Shown one piece after another: positions 46,479-55,043 of a stretch of DNA of 62,274 nt. The notes beneath the pieces were generated by a model, which saw nothing but the letters and a program-made list of their open reading frames with translations, had not been told where the DNA came from and did not search any database. Within the stretch, counting starts at the first letter, position 1; every line of letters starts with the position of its first letter. Source of the stretch: an uncultured Oscillospiraceae bacterium (GTDB lineage Bacteria; Bacillota; Clostridia; Oscillospirales; Oscillospiraceae); contig CALXDP010000012.1 of the NCBI GenBank assembly GCA_944387095.1, positions 1 through 62,274 on the forward strand. The letters run 5' to 3'. A program made the position numbers and the translations under genes.

Positions 46479-47801
46479 TCAGCGTTCATCCCAGCTGGGG
46501 ATGGGCCAGGTAAACTCATACTCCTGGCTGGCCAGCTCCTCCGGCCAAACCACACGGTACTCACCGTCACGGATGCAAGCCCAGGGCACCGGGGTGTCAA
46601 AGTTCTGATTGTACACCATCACACCGGCGGCGCCTTCGCGGTCCTCGAACTTGACGGTCTTGCTCCCGGAGAGGAGGGTGGCATAGTGCTCGCCGGAGAT
46701 GTCCGTCTCCGCCATCGCCTGGGCAATGGCTTCCCGGTCGGCGCTGCCTGCCCGCTCCAGGGCATCCCAGACGCACCAGAAGCCCAGCCAGGCACAGGAC
46801 GCGGACTCATCAAAGTCATAGCCAAATTCCTCATAGTAGGCGTCCATGACCGTTTGGGCAAAATCCGTGTCCCAGGCGGTCTCCCACATGGAGGGGAACC
46901 ACATCGAGGTGGAGAACACATAGTCCGCCGCGTCGCCGGCCTGCTCGATGAAGTCGGCCTGCAGGAAGCCGCCGCCATTGCCAAAGATGGGGAGCGCCAC
47001 GTCATATTCCTTCATCTGGCGCACGAACAGGATGGCGTCGCTCATGTTCATGGACGGCTGCACCCACTCGATCTCGGGATCGTTTTTCAGCTGCAGGATC
47101 TGGCTGGAAAAATCGGCGGAACCGGCCTCAATGGGAATGCCTACGATCTCCTCATATCCGTTTTCCTCCATATTGGCCAATGCCGTCTCATAGCTCTCAC
47201 GCCCATAGTCCGCGGAGTCGTATACATAAGCAAACTTCTTCATGGGCTGGATCACTTCCCGCATCCATTCCGTCCGCTGGTTGGAGAACAGCGTGTTGGT
47301 GGCGTTGCACCCATTGGCGTGGAAGACATAGTCATTGGGTTGGGAGAAGGCCTCGTCGCCCACCGCATTCGTAGCGATGGCGGGCACCTGATTGGCGATA
47401 CAGTACTGAGACAGAGTGTTGGTCACGGCCGTGTTGTAGAAGCCAAACATGACGCTGACATTCTCCACGTTGACCATGCGCTCAAACTCAGTCAAGCCGA
47501 CCTGGCTGTCCCCCTTGGAGTCGCCAACCACCAACTCGATCTTCGCACCATCCATGGATTGGATCCCCCCGAGTTCATTATTGATATAATCGGTAATCCA
47601 TTCCACGGCCCACAGCGCCGAGTTGCCGGCTGTCGCTGTACTGCCGGATAGCGGGTACAGCACACCAATCTTGATCGTTTCCCCGCCTTCCTGACCGCTA
47701 GACTGGTTGGGCTCTTGGGATTGCTCACCGCTGGGTCCGCCGCAAGCAACCAGGGACAGGCACATCACGATTGCAAGGATAGTTGCGATTAGTTTTTTCA
47801 T
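46479..47801 (-). CDS. livJ: branched-chain-type ABC transporter substrate-binding lipoprotein LivJ
   Basis: 440 residues. Signal peptide with lipobox LVAC (Cys20), then a Ser/Gln/Glu linker, then a two-lobe binding fold of the PBP type 1 family (IKIGVLYPLSG, VNVENVSVMFG, FAYVYDSADYGRESYE). It captures the cargo outside the membrane. AAGGAGG precedes the start. Its GC content looks like the core genome (41 of 60 bases in one sampled line) and higher than livH, livM or livG. It may have been swapped in separately. Cargo unknown. Confidence 0.88.
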   Translation of the reverse strand: MKKLIATILAIVMCLSLVACGGPSGEQSQEPNQSSGQEGGETIKIGVLYPLSGSTATAGNSALWAVEWITDYINNELGGIQSMDGAKIELVVGDSKGDSQVGLTEFERMVNVENVSVMFGFYNTAVTNTLSQYCIANQVPAIATNAVGDEAFSQPNDYVFHANGCNATNTLFSNQRTEWMREVIQPMKKFAYVYDSADYGRESYETALANMEENGYEEIVGIPIEAGSADFSSQILQLKNDPEIEWVQPSMNMSDAILFVRQMKEYDVALPIFGNGGGFLQADFIEQAGDAADYVFSTSMWFPSMWETAWDTDFAQTVMDAYYEEFGYDFDESASCAWLGFWCVWDALERAGSADREAIAQAMAETDISGEHYATLLSGSKTVKFEDREGAAGVMVYNQNFDTPVPWACIRDGEYRVVWPEELASQEYEFTWPIPSWDER

Positions 47802-48099
47802 GGGGATCCTCCTTAAAAATAATGTATTTACAATTGGGTATTCACCCGGATTGCCTGAATAGAAATATCACTTCTGCTTGATGATCCTAAAGCGCCCATT
47901 GATTGAACGACCCATAATCTCTTGCGGCTATCCAACACGATTCAAACCATTCTGCCATGATTTACCGGCATCAGGACTGCGTCAGCAGGTCCGTCGGCAC
48001 ACGCATACCCCGGGTATTGATGCATGTCCACCACGCAATTCCTTCCCCACCCTTGCAGATTTTCTCCACCCGTCCTTATGCTCTATACATCCCGTCCGG

Positions 48100-48591
48100 T
48101 CATATCATGTCACTTAGCTTTGCTTTGGCTGCATGGACGGTGTAGAATATGCCTACTGCAGTGGCCAAAGCGGAATGGGGTTTTTCCGGGAGAAAAATGT
48201 CCGCCGTCATCTGTGTGCTTGTGGCCCCCGTCGTCACCGCCCAAACCCGGACTATTATGTCGGCATTCAAAGGAATTGGCCGGGCATAATTGATGGCCAA
48301 AGAAACCGTGGGTGTTACAACATCTTTGCGCGCGCCATAAATGCTGCGGCAGGTAATGCCCATCGTATTATCCAGCAAAGTGGCCACCATACCGCCGTGA
48401 ACAACTCCGCTGTAATTTGCCATCCAGGGATAGGTGTGATAGCGTAAGCCGACCGTATGAGTCGGCCCATCGCAGAACTCAATGCTGGGTTTAAACACAA
48501 GCCCAGGCAGCTCCGGCGTAGGGTTTTCGATATGTGCAAGCAGGTTTGATACGGCCTGCTCAAGCTGTTCTGTTGTGATGTCTTTATACAT
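48100..48591 (-). CDS. PaaI-type hot-dog thioesterase
   Basis: 163 residues. The hot-dog helix GVVHGGMVATLLDNTMG with its Asp is the PaaI/YdiI signature. It would hydrolyse an acyl-CoA. Next to BKACE and a carnitine-dehydrogenase-like gene it could play the role of the betainyl-CoA thioesterase of carnitine catabolism, releasing the shortened acid. The ribosome site is weak. A 298-bp gap (47802-48099) to livJ shows no gene. Confidence 0.75.
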   Translation of the reverse strand: MYKDITTEQLEQAVSNLLAHIENPTPELPGLVFKPSIEFCDGPTHTVGLRYHTYPWMANYSGVVHGGMVATLLDNTMGITCRSIYGARKDVVTPTVSLAINYARPIPLNADIIVRVWAVTTGATSTQMTADIFLPEKPHSALATAVGIFYTVHAAKAKLSDMI

Positions 48592-48613
48592 GTTGTTTGC
48601 CCCTTAAACCAAA

Positions 48614-49396
48614 TTATTTCCCAGAAAAATCCGCGGGCCGCTTTTCCAAGAACGCAGTGGTTCCCTCCATCTTATCCTCAGTGCCCAGCAGTGCCATAAA
48701 TCCCAGTTGCTCCGCCAATATCCCTGATGTCCGGTCTGTATCCAGCGAAATATTGATCACTTTCTTGGCAATATCGAGGGAAACCGGGGCTTTTTTCTTC
48801 ATGGCACAAGCTACCTCAAAGGCGGTCTTCATCAGCTGGTCCGGCTCAGTCACTTTCATGACCAGGCCCGCCTGGTACGCCTCTTCTGCGCTGAGGATTC
48901 GCCCGGCCAAAATGATTTCCTTGGCGCGCCCCACCCCCACAATGCGGGACAGCCGTTGAGTTCCTCCCGCGCCAGGCAGAATTCCCAAATTCACCTCAGG
49001 AAGGCCGAATTTAGCTGTTGAGGAGGCGATACGGACGTCACAGGCGAGCGCGGCCTCAAAGCCACCGCCAAACGCCGTTCCATTCACGGCGGCAATGACC
49101 GGAATGGATAGATTTTCTAGCCGCTGCAGCGTCCAAAGCGAAATGGGGTAATGCAGCTGATACATTGGCGTGCGGGTCCTTAACGTCTGGATATCTGCGC
49201 CGGAAATAAACGCCTTTTCCCCAGCGCCAGTGAAAATCAGAACCCGCAGGTCTGGGTTGCGCTCCACCTCGTCCAGGCAGAGATTGACCTCTTGCCAACA
49301 TTCCGCGCTCATGGCATTGCGCACTTCCTGGCGGTCAACTGTAATCACGGCAACAGATTCTTTGACTTCATACCGTACATAAAGCAAGTTTTCCAC
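48614..49396 (-). CDS. enoyl-CoA hydratase/isomerase (crotonase, island paralogue)
   Basis: 260 residues. Both catalytic Glu positions are present (GTAFGGGFEAALACD and FGLPEVNLG), as is the oxyanion segment AFISGADI. It hydrates trans-2-enoyl-CoA to the (S)-3-hydroxy form. It starts with GTG, AGAGG 8 bases before. It differs clearly from the core Crt. Confidence 0.88.
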   Translation of the reverse strand: MENLLYVRYEVKESVAVITVDRQEVRNAMSAECWQEVNLCLDEVERNPDLRVLIFTGAGEKAFISGADIQTLRTRTPMYQLHYPISLWTLQRLENLSIPVIAAVNGTAFGGGFEAALACDVRIASSTAKFGLPEVNLGILPGAGGTQRLSRIVGVGRAKEIILAGRILSAEEAYQAGLVMKVTEPDQLMKTAFEVACAMKKKAPVSLDIAKKVINISLDTDRTSGILAEQLGFMALLGTEDKMEGTTAFLEKRPADFSGK

Positions 49397-49415
49397 AGCA
49401 AATCCCTCTACAAAA

Positions 49416-50420
49416 TTATTTTTTTGCCTTTTTTACCTCGTTGATCAGCACGGGCAGCACCTCAAACAGATCTCCCACCACACCATAGTCCGCAATCTGA
49501 AAAATCGGCGCGTCAGGATCCTTGTTGATTGCCACAACAACGTCGGATCCACTCATCCCGGCCACATGCTGGACTGCACCGGAAATTCCACACGCAATAT
49601 ACAGCTTGGGCCCCACAGTCTTTCCTGTCTGCCCCACTTGGTGTGCATGGGTGATCCAGCCGGAATCCACCGCCGCACGGGAAGCTCCTACGGTCGCTCC
49701 CAGCTCTTCGGCCAGCATTTGCAGCAGCGCAAAGCCTTCTGGCCCGCCAACCCCGCGCCCGCCGGACACGATAATCTCGGCGCCCTCTAAATCTACATTC
49801 TCCTGACCCACTTCCCGAATGACTTCCAGTACCTGCGTGCGGATTTGCTCCTGGGAAACGGGAATATCTTCCCGGATCAGCTTTGCCACACCAGTTGTAG
49901 GATCGCTTTTTTTGAATACCCCCGGTCTGACGGTCCCCATTTGCGGACGATGGTCCGGACACATGATGGTCGCCATCAAATTGCCGCCAAAAGCAGGTCG
50001 TGTCCAGGCCACGTTGCCGCTCTCCTCATCGATGTCCAGCGCCGTACAGTCCGCCGTCAACCCGGTATTCAGGCGGCAGCTGACTCGGGGGCCTAAATCC
50101 CGCCCGTTACTGGTGGCGCCAATCATCATGCTGGTGGGGCCGTATTTCTCCACCAGCGTACACAGTGCGATGGTATAAGCATCCGTGGAATAGCGGCGGT
50201 ATTCAGGCCTATCCACAATGATAATTTCCTCGGCCCCATGGGCATTGGCCGCCTCTACCGCTTTGTCCACACCGTTTCCAATGACAACGGCCACCAGCTT
50301 CCCGCCTTGCTTTTCTGCCAGTTTCTTCCCAGGCGTCAACAGCTCAAGCCCGACATTTTTTGCAGAGCCATCCTCATTGGTCTCAATGAAAACCCAAAAA
50401 TCCTTTGTCTTTGTCTGCAT
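49416..50420 (-). CDS. etfA: electron transfer flavoprotein alpha subunit (island)
   Basis: About 334 residues with the FAD domain (VSGGRGVGGPEGF, GASRAAVDSGW, HQVGQTGKTV, CGISGAVQH). It accepts electrons from the island acyl-CoA dehydrogenase. It lacks the extra segment seen in the core EtfA. The ATG at 50420 has GAGGGGTG upstream; an ATG five codons earlier overlaps the etfB stop. Confidence 0.9.
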   Translation of the reverse strand: MQTKTKDFWVFIETNEDGSAKNVGLELLTPGKKLAEKQGGKLVAVVIGNGVDKAVEAANAHGAEEIIIVDRPEYRRYSTDAYTIALCTLVEKYGPTSMMIGATSNGRDLGPRVSCRLNTGLTADCTALDIDEESGNVAWTRPAFGGNLMATIMCPDHRPQMGTVRPGVFKKSDPTTGVAKLIREDIPVSQEQIRTQVLEVIREVGQENVDLEGAEIIVSGGRGVGGPEGFALLQMLAEELGATVGASRAAVDSGWITHAHQVGQTGKTVGPKLYIACGISGAVQHVAGMSGSDVVVAINKDPDAPIFQIADYGVVGDLFEVLPVLINEVKKAKK

Positions 50421-50431
50421 GGTTACACCCC

Positions 50432-51235
50432 TCATACAATTCCCGCTTCTCTGAGCAGGCTGTACAGCTTTTGAGCGGAGGCTTCCGCGCCCTCTTCCTG
50501 AATCTTCACACCGCCGATTTTCCTGCTGGGAACAAAGGTCTTTTTCACCTTAGTCGGCGAACCGGACAGGCCGGCGCGGCTCAGATCAATATCCGGCAGA
50601 TCCGCAGCGGTGATTACAGGGATTTCTGCGCGGTTTGCGGCCAATTTGCGCTTGATGTTGGGATACCGCGGATCCCACGCGGGCTTAGTGAAGGTAACCA
50701 CACAGGGCATCTTCACCCCAATCACTTCACTGCCTTCCTCCGTTTCCTTTTGTACGCTCAGGGTGTCTCCCGCCACTTCGGCCACAAGCCCGTATGTCAC
50801 CTGCGGATAGCCCAGATGCTCAGCAATTTCTGGCCCTACCTGCGCAGTGTCACCGTCAATGGCCTGCTTCCCGCAAAAAATAGCGTCAAACTTTCCTTCC
50901 ACCGTCTCAATCTTCCTGACTGCCTGGCTTATGATGTAGCTGGTGGCCAGGGTGTCGGATCCTCCGAATGGTCTATCAGAAATCAGATATGCTTGATCCG
51001 CCGCGATGGCCAAGCACTCCTTCAGCGCCGCCATTGCCTGCGGTAATCCCATGGATACCACCACAATTTTCGTATCTGGATTGGCGTCTTTTATACGGGC
51101 CGCAGCTTCCAGGGCATAGGCGTCAAACGGATTGACAATGCTGGGTACGCCATCTCTGATCAGCGTATTTTTCACCGGGTCTATCTTGATCTCCGCGGTG
51201 TCAGGGACCTGCTTCACGCATACTAAAATGTTCAT
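50432..51235 (-). CDS. etfB: electron transfer flavoprotein beta subunit (island)
   Basis: 267 residues opening MNILVCVKQVPDT, with DGDTAQVGPEIAEHLGYPQV. First gene of the left sigma-54 operon, with a leader of about 235 bases. Partner of the next gene. GGTGA stands 6 bases before the ATG. Having a private Etf pair means the island does not depend on the butyrate-operon Etf. Confidence 0.9.
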   Translation of the reverse strand: MNILVCVKQVPDTAEIKIDPVKNTLIRDGVPSIVNPFDAYALEAAARIKDANPDTKIVVVSMGLPQAMAALKECLAIAADQAYLISDRPFGGSDTLATSYIISQAVRKIETVEGKFDAIFCGKQAIDGDTAQVGPEIAEHLGYPQVTYGLVAEVAGDTLSVQKETEEGSEVIGVKMPCVVTFTKPAWDPRYPNIKRKLAANRAEIPVITAADLPDIDLSRAGLSGSPTKVKKTFVPSRKIGGVKIQEEGAEASAQKLYSLLREAGIV

Positions 51236-51339
51236 GTGAATCACCATTGTCGGCCACGCCGCTGCACTGCTCATTCGAAAACAGCGTCCGCAGCCACATA
51301 GTCTCCTTTCTCAAAATCCTAACTCTTTTGAAAACTCAG

Positions 51340-51405
51340 CGGCAGCGCCTGCATCCCGCTCCGGGAAAAGCCGCCTTCAGATCTCAGATTGTCCGGCAGC
51401 GCCTG
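51340..51405. repeat. 12-bp direct repeats in the left operon leader
   Basis: CGGCAGCGCCTG occurs at 51340-51351 and again at 51394-51405. A short dyad TTTGC-GAA-GCAAA also lies at 51438-51450. They are downstream of the left sigma-54 promoter, in its leader. Role unknown. Confidence 0.45.
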
Positions 51406-51482
51406 ATAAACTTGCCCGGCTTCTCATCTCACGCTCATTTGCGAAGCAAACGCCATTCGTCTCGGTTGTCGCTTTTCATATA

Positions 51483-51498
51483 TGCAAAGGCTGTGCCA
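51483..51498 (-). promoter_or_regulatory. sigma-54 promoter of the left (etfB) operon
   Basis: On the minus strand TGGCACAGCCTTTGCA: GG and GC exactly 10 bases apart, full -24/-12 consensus. Transcription should start near 51471, about 236 bases before etfB. Confidence 0.8.
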
Positions 51499-51574
51499 AC
51501 TTCGATTTTGTTTATTTTCCTTAGGATTGCGCGCCCTTGGTGATCTCTCTGCAACATATTTTTGTTTTTTATGC

Positions 51575-51608
51575 ACGAAAGCCGTCGCCAATTTGCGACG
51601 GCTTTCGT
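51575..51608. promoter_or_regulatory. 14-bp perfect dyad between the divergent sigma-54 promoters
   Basis: ACGAAAGCCGTCGC, loop CAATTT, then its exact complement. No T run follows on either strand, so a terminator is unlikely. It lies 77 bases above the left and 153 bases above the right promoter, a normal distance for an enhancer site of a sigma-54 activator. Binding by the regulator at 59915-61375 is inferred. Confidence 0.55.
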
Positions 51609-51760
51609 CATTTTAAGACATTCTGGGTTTCTCTGTTGGTACGAATCTGCCTGTAAGTGACCTCGGCCTCATCAGCTCCGCTTTACGAAGTGTTTTATCC
51701 CGGTCACAATCCCCTGCAACATTCCAGATCGAATCTCCCAGTTTTCTCCCGCTCCAACAT

Positions 51761-51776
51761 TGGCATAAATATTGCA
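51761..51776 (+). promoter_or_regulatory. sigma-54 promoter of the right (thiolase) operon
   Basis: TGGCATAAATATTGCA: GG and GC exactly 10 bases apart, one base off the TGGCAC-N5-TTGCA consensus. Transcription should start near 51788, about 70 bases before the first thiolase. Confidence 0.78.
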
Positions 51777-51859
51777 TAACATTTTGGCAAGCTGTGCGCA
51801 CTTTCACATTTATCCCCCTCAACCAAGAGAACACGCCTGTATTGGAAAGGAGAAATTTC

Positions 51860-53059
51860 ATGAGAGAAGTTGTATTTGTTGACGCCGCCAGGACGGAATT
51901 TGGGAAAATGGGCGGGCTATTGAAGCACCTGTCCTCTACCGAATTAGCCGCCCATGCCATTCGCGGGTTAGTAGAAAAAACCGGTATTCTGGAAAAAGGC
52001 GGTCTGGATGGCGTATACATGGGGAACGCCCTTCGTGATTCTAAAACAAATCTGATGGCCCGCTACGCCACTTTGCTTGCCGGCCTTCCGGTAGAGGTCG
52101 AGTCGCATTATGTGGAAATGCAGTGCGGTTCTGCGATTACGGCAATCAACCACGCCGCCGGCCAAATTGCTCTGGGATATGCCGACGTGCTGATTGTCGG
52201 CGGGGCGGAGTCGTACAGCACGCTCGTTGCCTACTATTCCATGAGCAATGAACCTTATAAGCTGATTCCGCCCACTCCTCTGACCATGCGGCTGGCTCCC
52301 ACCGATGAGGAAAATATCGACATGATCCATGTCAGCGACAAAATGGCCGCTCGTTGGGGCATTACCCGCGAACAGTGTGATGAATTTGCCTATACCAGCC
52401 AGATGCGTTTAGCTGATGCTTACAGAAATGGAATCACCGGCGAGGAGATCATCCCCTACGTGATCCCCGCTACCCGGAAAACTCCTCAGGTGATCTGCGA
52501 TAAAGATGAATTCCCCAAGCCAAACACCACTCTGGAAGGTCTCGCGAACCTGGCGCCTGTTGTTCCAGGCGGCGTGACCACCGCCGGCAATGCCTCAGGG
52601 CGCAATGACGGGGCCGCTTTCCTCCTCATGATGTCTGCGGACAAAGCTCGTGAGTTGGGCTATACTCCGTACGCCCGCTGGGTATCCGGCGCCGACATCG
52701 GCGTCCAGCCTAGCCTGATGGGTATTGGCCCTGCCTACTCAAACCTGAAGGCTTTGAAAATGGCCGGTTTGCAGATCAAAGATCTGGACGTGTTTGAATG
52801 TAATGAGGCGTTTGCCGCGCAAAATCTGTCTGTCATTCAGGAGATGGAACAGCAAAGCGGCCAACCGATTGACAGGGATAAGTGGAATCCCAACGGCGGC
52901 GCCATTGCCATCGGCCATCCCAATGGAGCCTCTGGCGCCCGCATCGGCTGGTTCGCCATGAAGCAGCTGGAAAAAACCGGCGGTAAATACGGCCTGTTCA
53001 GCTCCTGCTGCGGCGGCGGCCATGGTACCACCACAGTCATCGAAAATCTGCGACGGTAA
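51860..53059 (+). CDS. thiolase (acetyl-CoA acyltransferase), first of a tandem pair
   Basis: 399 residues. The acylated Cys lies in EMQCGSAIT, the active His in AIAIGHPNGASGAR, and the second Cys in SSCCGGGHGTT. It cleaves 3-oxoacyl-CoA with CoA (or acetoacetyl-CoA to two acetyl-CoA). AAAGGAG precedes ATG 51860. It is very similar to the next gene and probably arose by duplication. Confidence 0.9.
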   Translation: MREVVFVDAARTEFGKMGGLLKHLSSTELAAHAIRGLVEKTGILEKGGLDGVYMGNALRDSKTNLMARYATLLAGLPVEVESHYVEMQCGSAITAINHAAGQIALGYADVLIVGGAESYSTLVAYYSMSNEPYKLIPPTPLTMRLAPTDEENIDMIHVSDKMAARWGITREQCDEFAYTSQMRLADAYRNGITGEEIIPYVIPATRKTPQVICDKDEFPKPNTTLEGLANLAPVVPGGVTTAGNASGRNDGAAFLLMMSADKARELGYTPYARWVSGADIGVQPSLMGIGPAYSNLKALKMAGLQIKDLDVFECNEAFAAQNLSVIQEMEQQSGQPIDRDKWNPNGGAIAIGHPNGASGARIGWFAMKQLEKTGGKYGLFSSCCGGGHGTTTVIENLRR

Positions 53060-53073
53060 TGGAGGGTGTTGAT

Positions 53074-54279
53074 ATGAAATCTCGTGAGGTAGTTATTGTT
53101 GATGGCGCCAGATCTGCGTTTGGCAGAATGGGGGGCGGTCTTCGCAAGCTGGCTGGTACTGACATCGCCGCGTTTGTCGTGGATGGTCTGTTGGAAAAAA
53201 CAAACATTTTAGAGCGGGGCATGGTTGACAGCCTTCTGGCCGGATGCGCCCTTTCTGACGCCCAATCCCGCGCGATGGCACGTTACATTGTTTTAAAATC
53301 AAATCTTCCCCTGGAATGCTCCGGTACTTTTGTGGAAATGCAGTGCGGCTCTGCCATCACCAGTTTGAACCATGCCGCGTGGAAAATTAAAATGGGGATG
53401 TCTGACATTGCTCTGGTTGGCGGATTTGAGTCATACAGCACCACCCCGGCCGCCATGTCCACAAGCAATGAGCCCTACAAAGGAATCGCCCCCGCTCCGC
53501 TTCAGCGGCACATTTCTCCCTTCCCCGAAAAGGATATCGACATGATTTCCGTCAGCGACAAAATGGCCTCCATTTGGGGGATCTCCCGGGAAGAGGCGGA
53601 CGCTTTCGCCGTCCGCAGTCAAGAGCGCCTTGACAAAGCGTATCGCACCGGCTTGATTGGCCCTGAAATCATCCCCTACACCATTCCCGCCACCCGCAAG
53701 ACGCCACAGGTGATTGTGGACAGGGATGAACAGCCCCGGCCTGACACCACAATGGAAGGATTGTCCAAACTCGCGCCTGTCAATCCTGGCGGCGTTACCA
53801 CCGCCGGGAACGCCTCTGGCCGCAATGATGGCGCCGCCTTTTTGCTGGTTATGACCGCGGAGAAAGCGCAAGAGCTTGGCTATACCCCTTATGTTCGTTG
53901 GGTTGGCTGCTCTCACCACGGTTGCAGGGAAGACATTATGGGCATCGGCCCCGCTTACTCCAATCTCGAGGCCCTTAAAAATGCCGGCCTGAAAGTAAGC
54001 GATCTTAATGTGTTTGAGTGTAACGAGGCGTTTGCCGCGCAAAATCTATCTGTCATAAAAGAGATGGAGACACAAAGCGGGCTTAAAATCGATCAGGAAA
54101 AATGGAATCCCAATGGCGGCGCCATCGCAATCGGGCATCCCAACGGCGCGTCCGGGGCCCGTATTACATGGTTTGCGATGAAGCAGCTGGAAAAGACAGG
54201 GGGAAGATATGGCCTTGTCTCCTCTTGCTGCGGCGGCGGCCACGGCACCACTGCTATTTTGGAAAACCTCCGGCGCTGA
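53074..54279 (+). CDS. thiolase (acetyl-CoA acyltransferase), second of a tandem pair
   Basis: 401 residues with the same three catalytic motifs (EMQCGSAITSL, AIAIGHPNGASGAR, SSCCGGGHGTT). Long blocks are identical to the first thiolase. It may differ in chain length or form a mixed tetramer with it. GGAGGG precedes ATG 53074, 15 bases after the first thiolase stops. Confidence 0.9.
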   Translation: MKSREVVIVDGARSAFGRMGGGLRKLAGTDIAAFVVDGLLEKTNILERGMVDSLLAGCALSDAQSRAMARYIVLKSNLPLECSGTFVEMQCGSAITSLNHAAWKIKMGMSDIALVGGFESYSTTPAAMSTSNEPYKGIAPAPLQRHISPFPEKDIDMISVSDKMASIWGISREEADAFAVRSQERLDKAYRTGLIGPEIIPYTIPATRKTPQVIVDRDEQPRPDTTMEGLSKLAPVNPGGVTTAGNASGRNDGAAFLLVMTAEKAQELGYTPYVRWVGCSHHGCREDIMGIGPAYSNLEALKNAGLKVSDLNVFECNEAFAAQNLSVIKEMETQSGLKIDQEKWNPNGGAIAIGHPNGASGARITWFAMKQLEKTGGRYGLVSSCCGGGHGTTAILENLRR

Positions 54280-54365
54280 ACACGAAAACGCAGACGGGTG
54301 ATCGGAGAAAGCGATTTCCCCGCAGCGGCGCTGTCTTCAGCAAATTCCAGAGAAAAGGATGTGAT

Positions 54366-55043
54366 ATGCCCATGGCACGCAGCAAGGTCATGCGCGCGTC
54401 AGAAGCCGTTTCCCATATTCGGAACGGCGACAAAGTCATGGTGGGTGGTTTTGGTCTGCGGGGCTGTCCCTTTGAGCTGGTGGACGCATTGATCGAGACC
54501 GGCCAACGGGAGCTTACCATCATTTCGGTAGGAGGCGATTCCCCCGGCATCGGCTTGGGCGCCCTTCTGCGCAGCGGACAGATCAAAAAAATGATTGGGT
54601 CCTTCTATAACGCCAACCGCGAGGTGGCTATGGCCCGCAATTCCGGGCAGATCGAGGTGGTCTTAATGCCCATGGGGAATCTGGCGGAAGCGCTCCGGGC
54701 CGGCGGCATGGGAATTCCCGCTTTTTATGTCCCAGTTGGGGCCGGTACCGACCTGGCCGTTGGGAAAGAAGTCCGCGTCTTTGATGGGCGGCCTCATATT
54801 TTGGTGGACGCTCTGCATGCCGATGTATCCCTGATCCGCGCCAAGGCCTCTGACGCTCTGGGCAATCTGGTATACAGCAAAACCGCCAGAAACTTCAACC
54901 CCGCGATGGCCATGGCGGCTGACTTTACCATCGCTGTCGTAGATGAAATTGTAGAACCCGGCGCCCTCTCTCCTGATGAGATTATCACCTCTCACATCTA
55001 TGTGGACGCACTGGTCCTTGCGGGAGGATGCCGCCATGATTAA
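54366..55043 (+). CDS. 3-oxoacid CoA-transferase subunit A
   Basis: 225 residues. GDKVMVGGFGLRGCPFELV is the N-terminal signature of family I CoA-transferase A subunits (AtoD, ScoA). It works with subunit B to move CoA between acids, for example from acetyl- or butyryl-CoA to acetoacetate. AAGGA precedes ATG 54366. It overlaps subunit B by eight bases. Confidence 0.9.
   Translation: MPMARSKVMRASEAVSHIRNGDKVMVGGFGLRGCPFELVDALIETGQRELTIISVGGDSPGIGLGALLRSGQIKKMIGSFYNANREVAMARNSGQIEVVLMPMGNLAEALRAGGMGIPAFYVPVGAGTDLAVGKEVRVFDGRPHILVDALHADVSLIRAKASDALGNLVYSKTARNFNPAMAMAADFTIAVVDEIVEPGALSPDEIITSHIYVDALVLAGGCRHD

Noticed and set aside
47802-48099. Third sigma-54 promoter before livJ (TGGCAG-AATGG-TTTGA)
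   Set aside because: The -12 GC pair is missing.
51575-51608. Intrinsic terminator
   Set aside because: No T run on either strand and no gene end nearby; it lies between divergent promoters.
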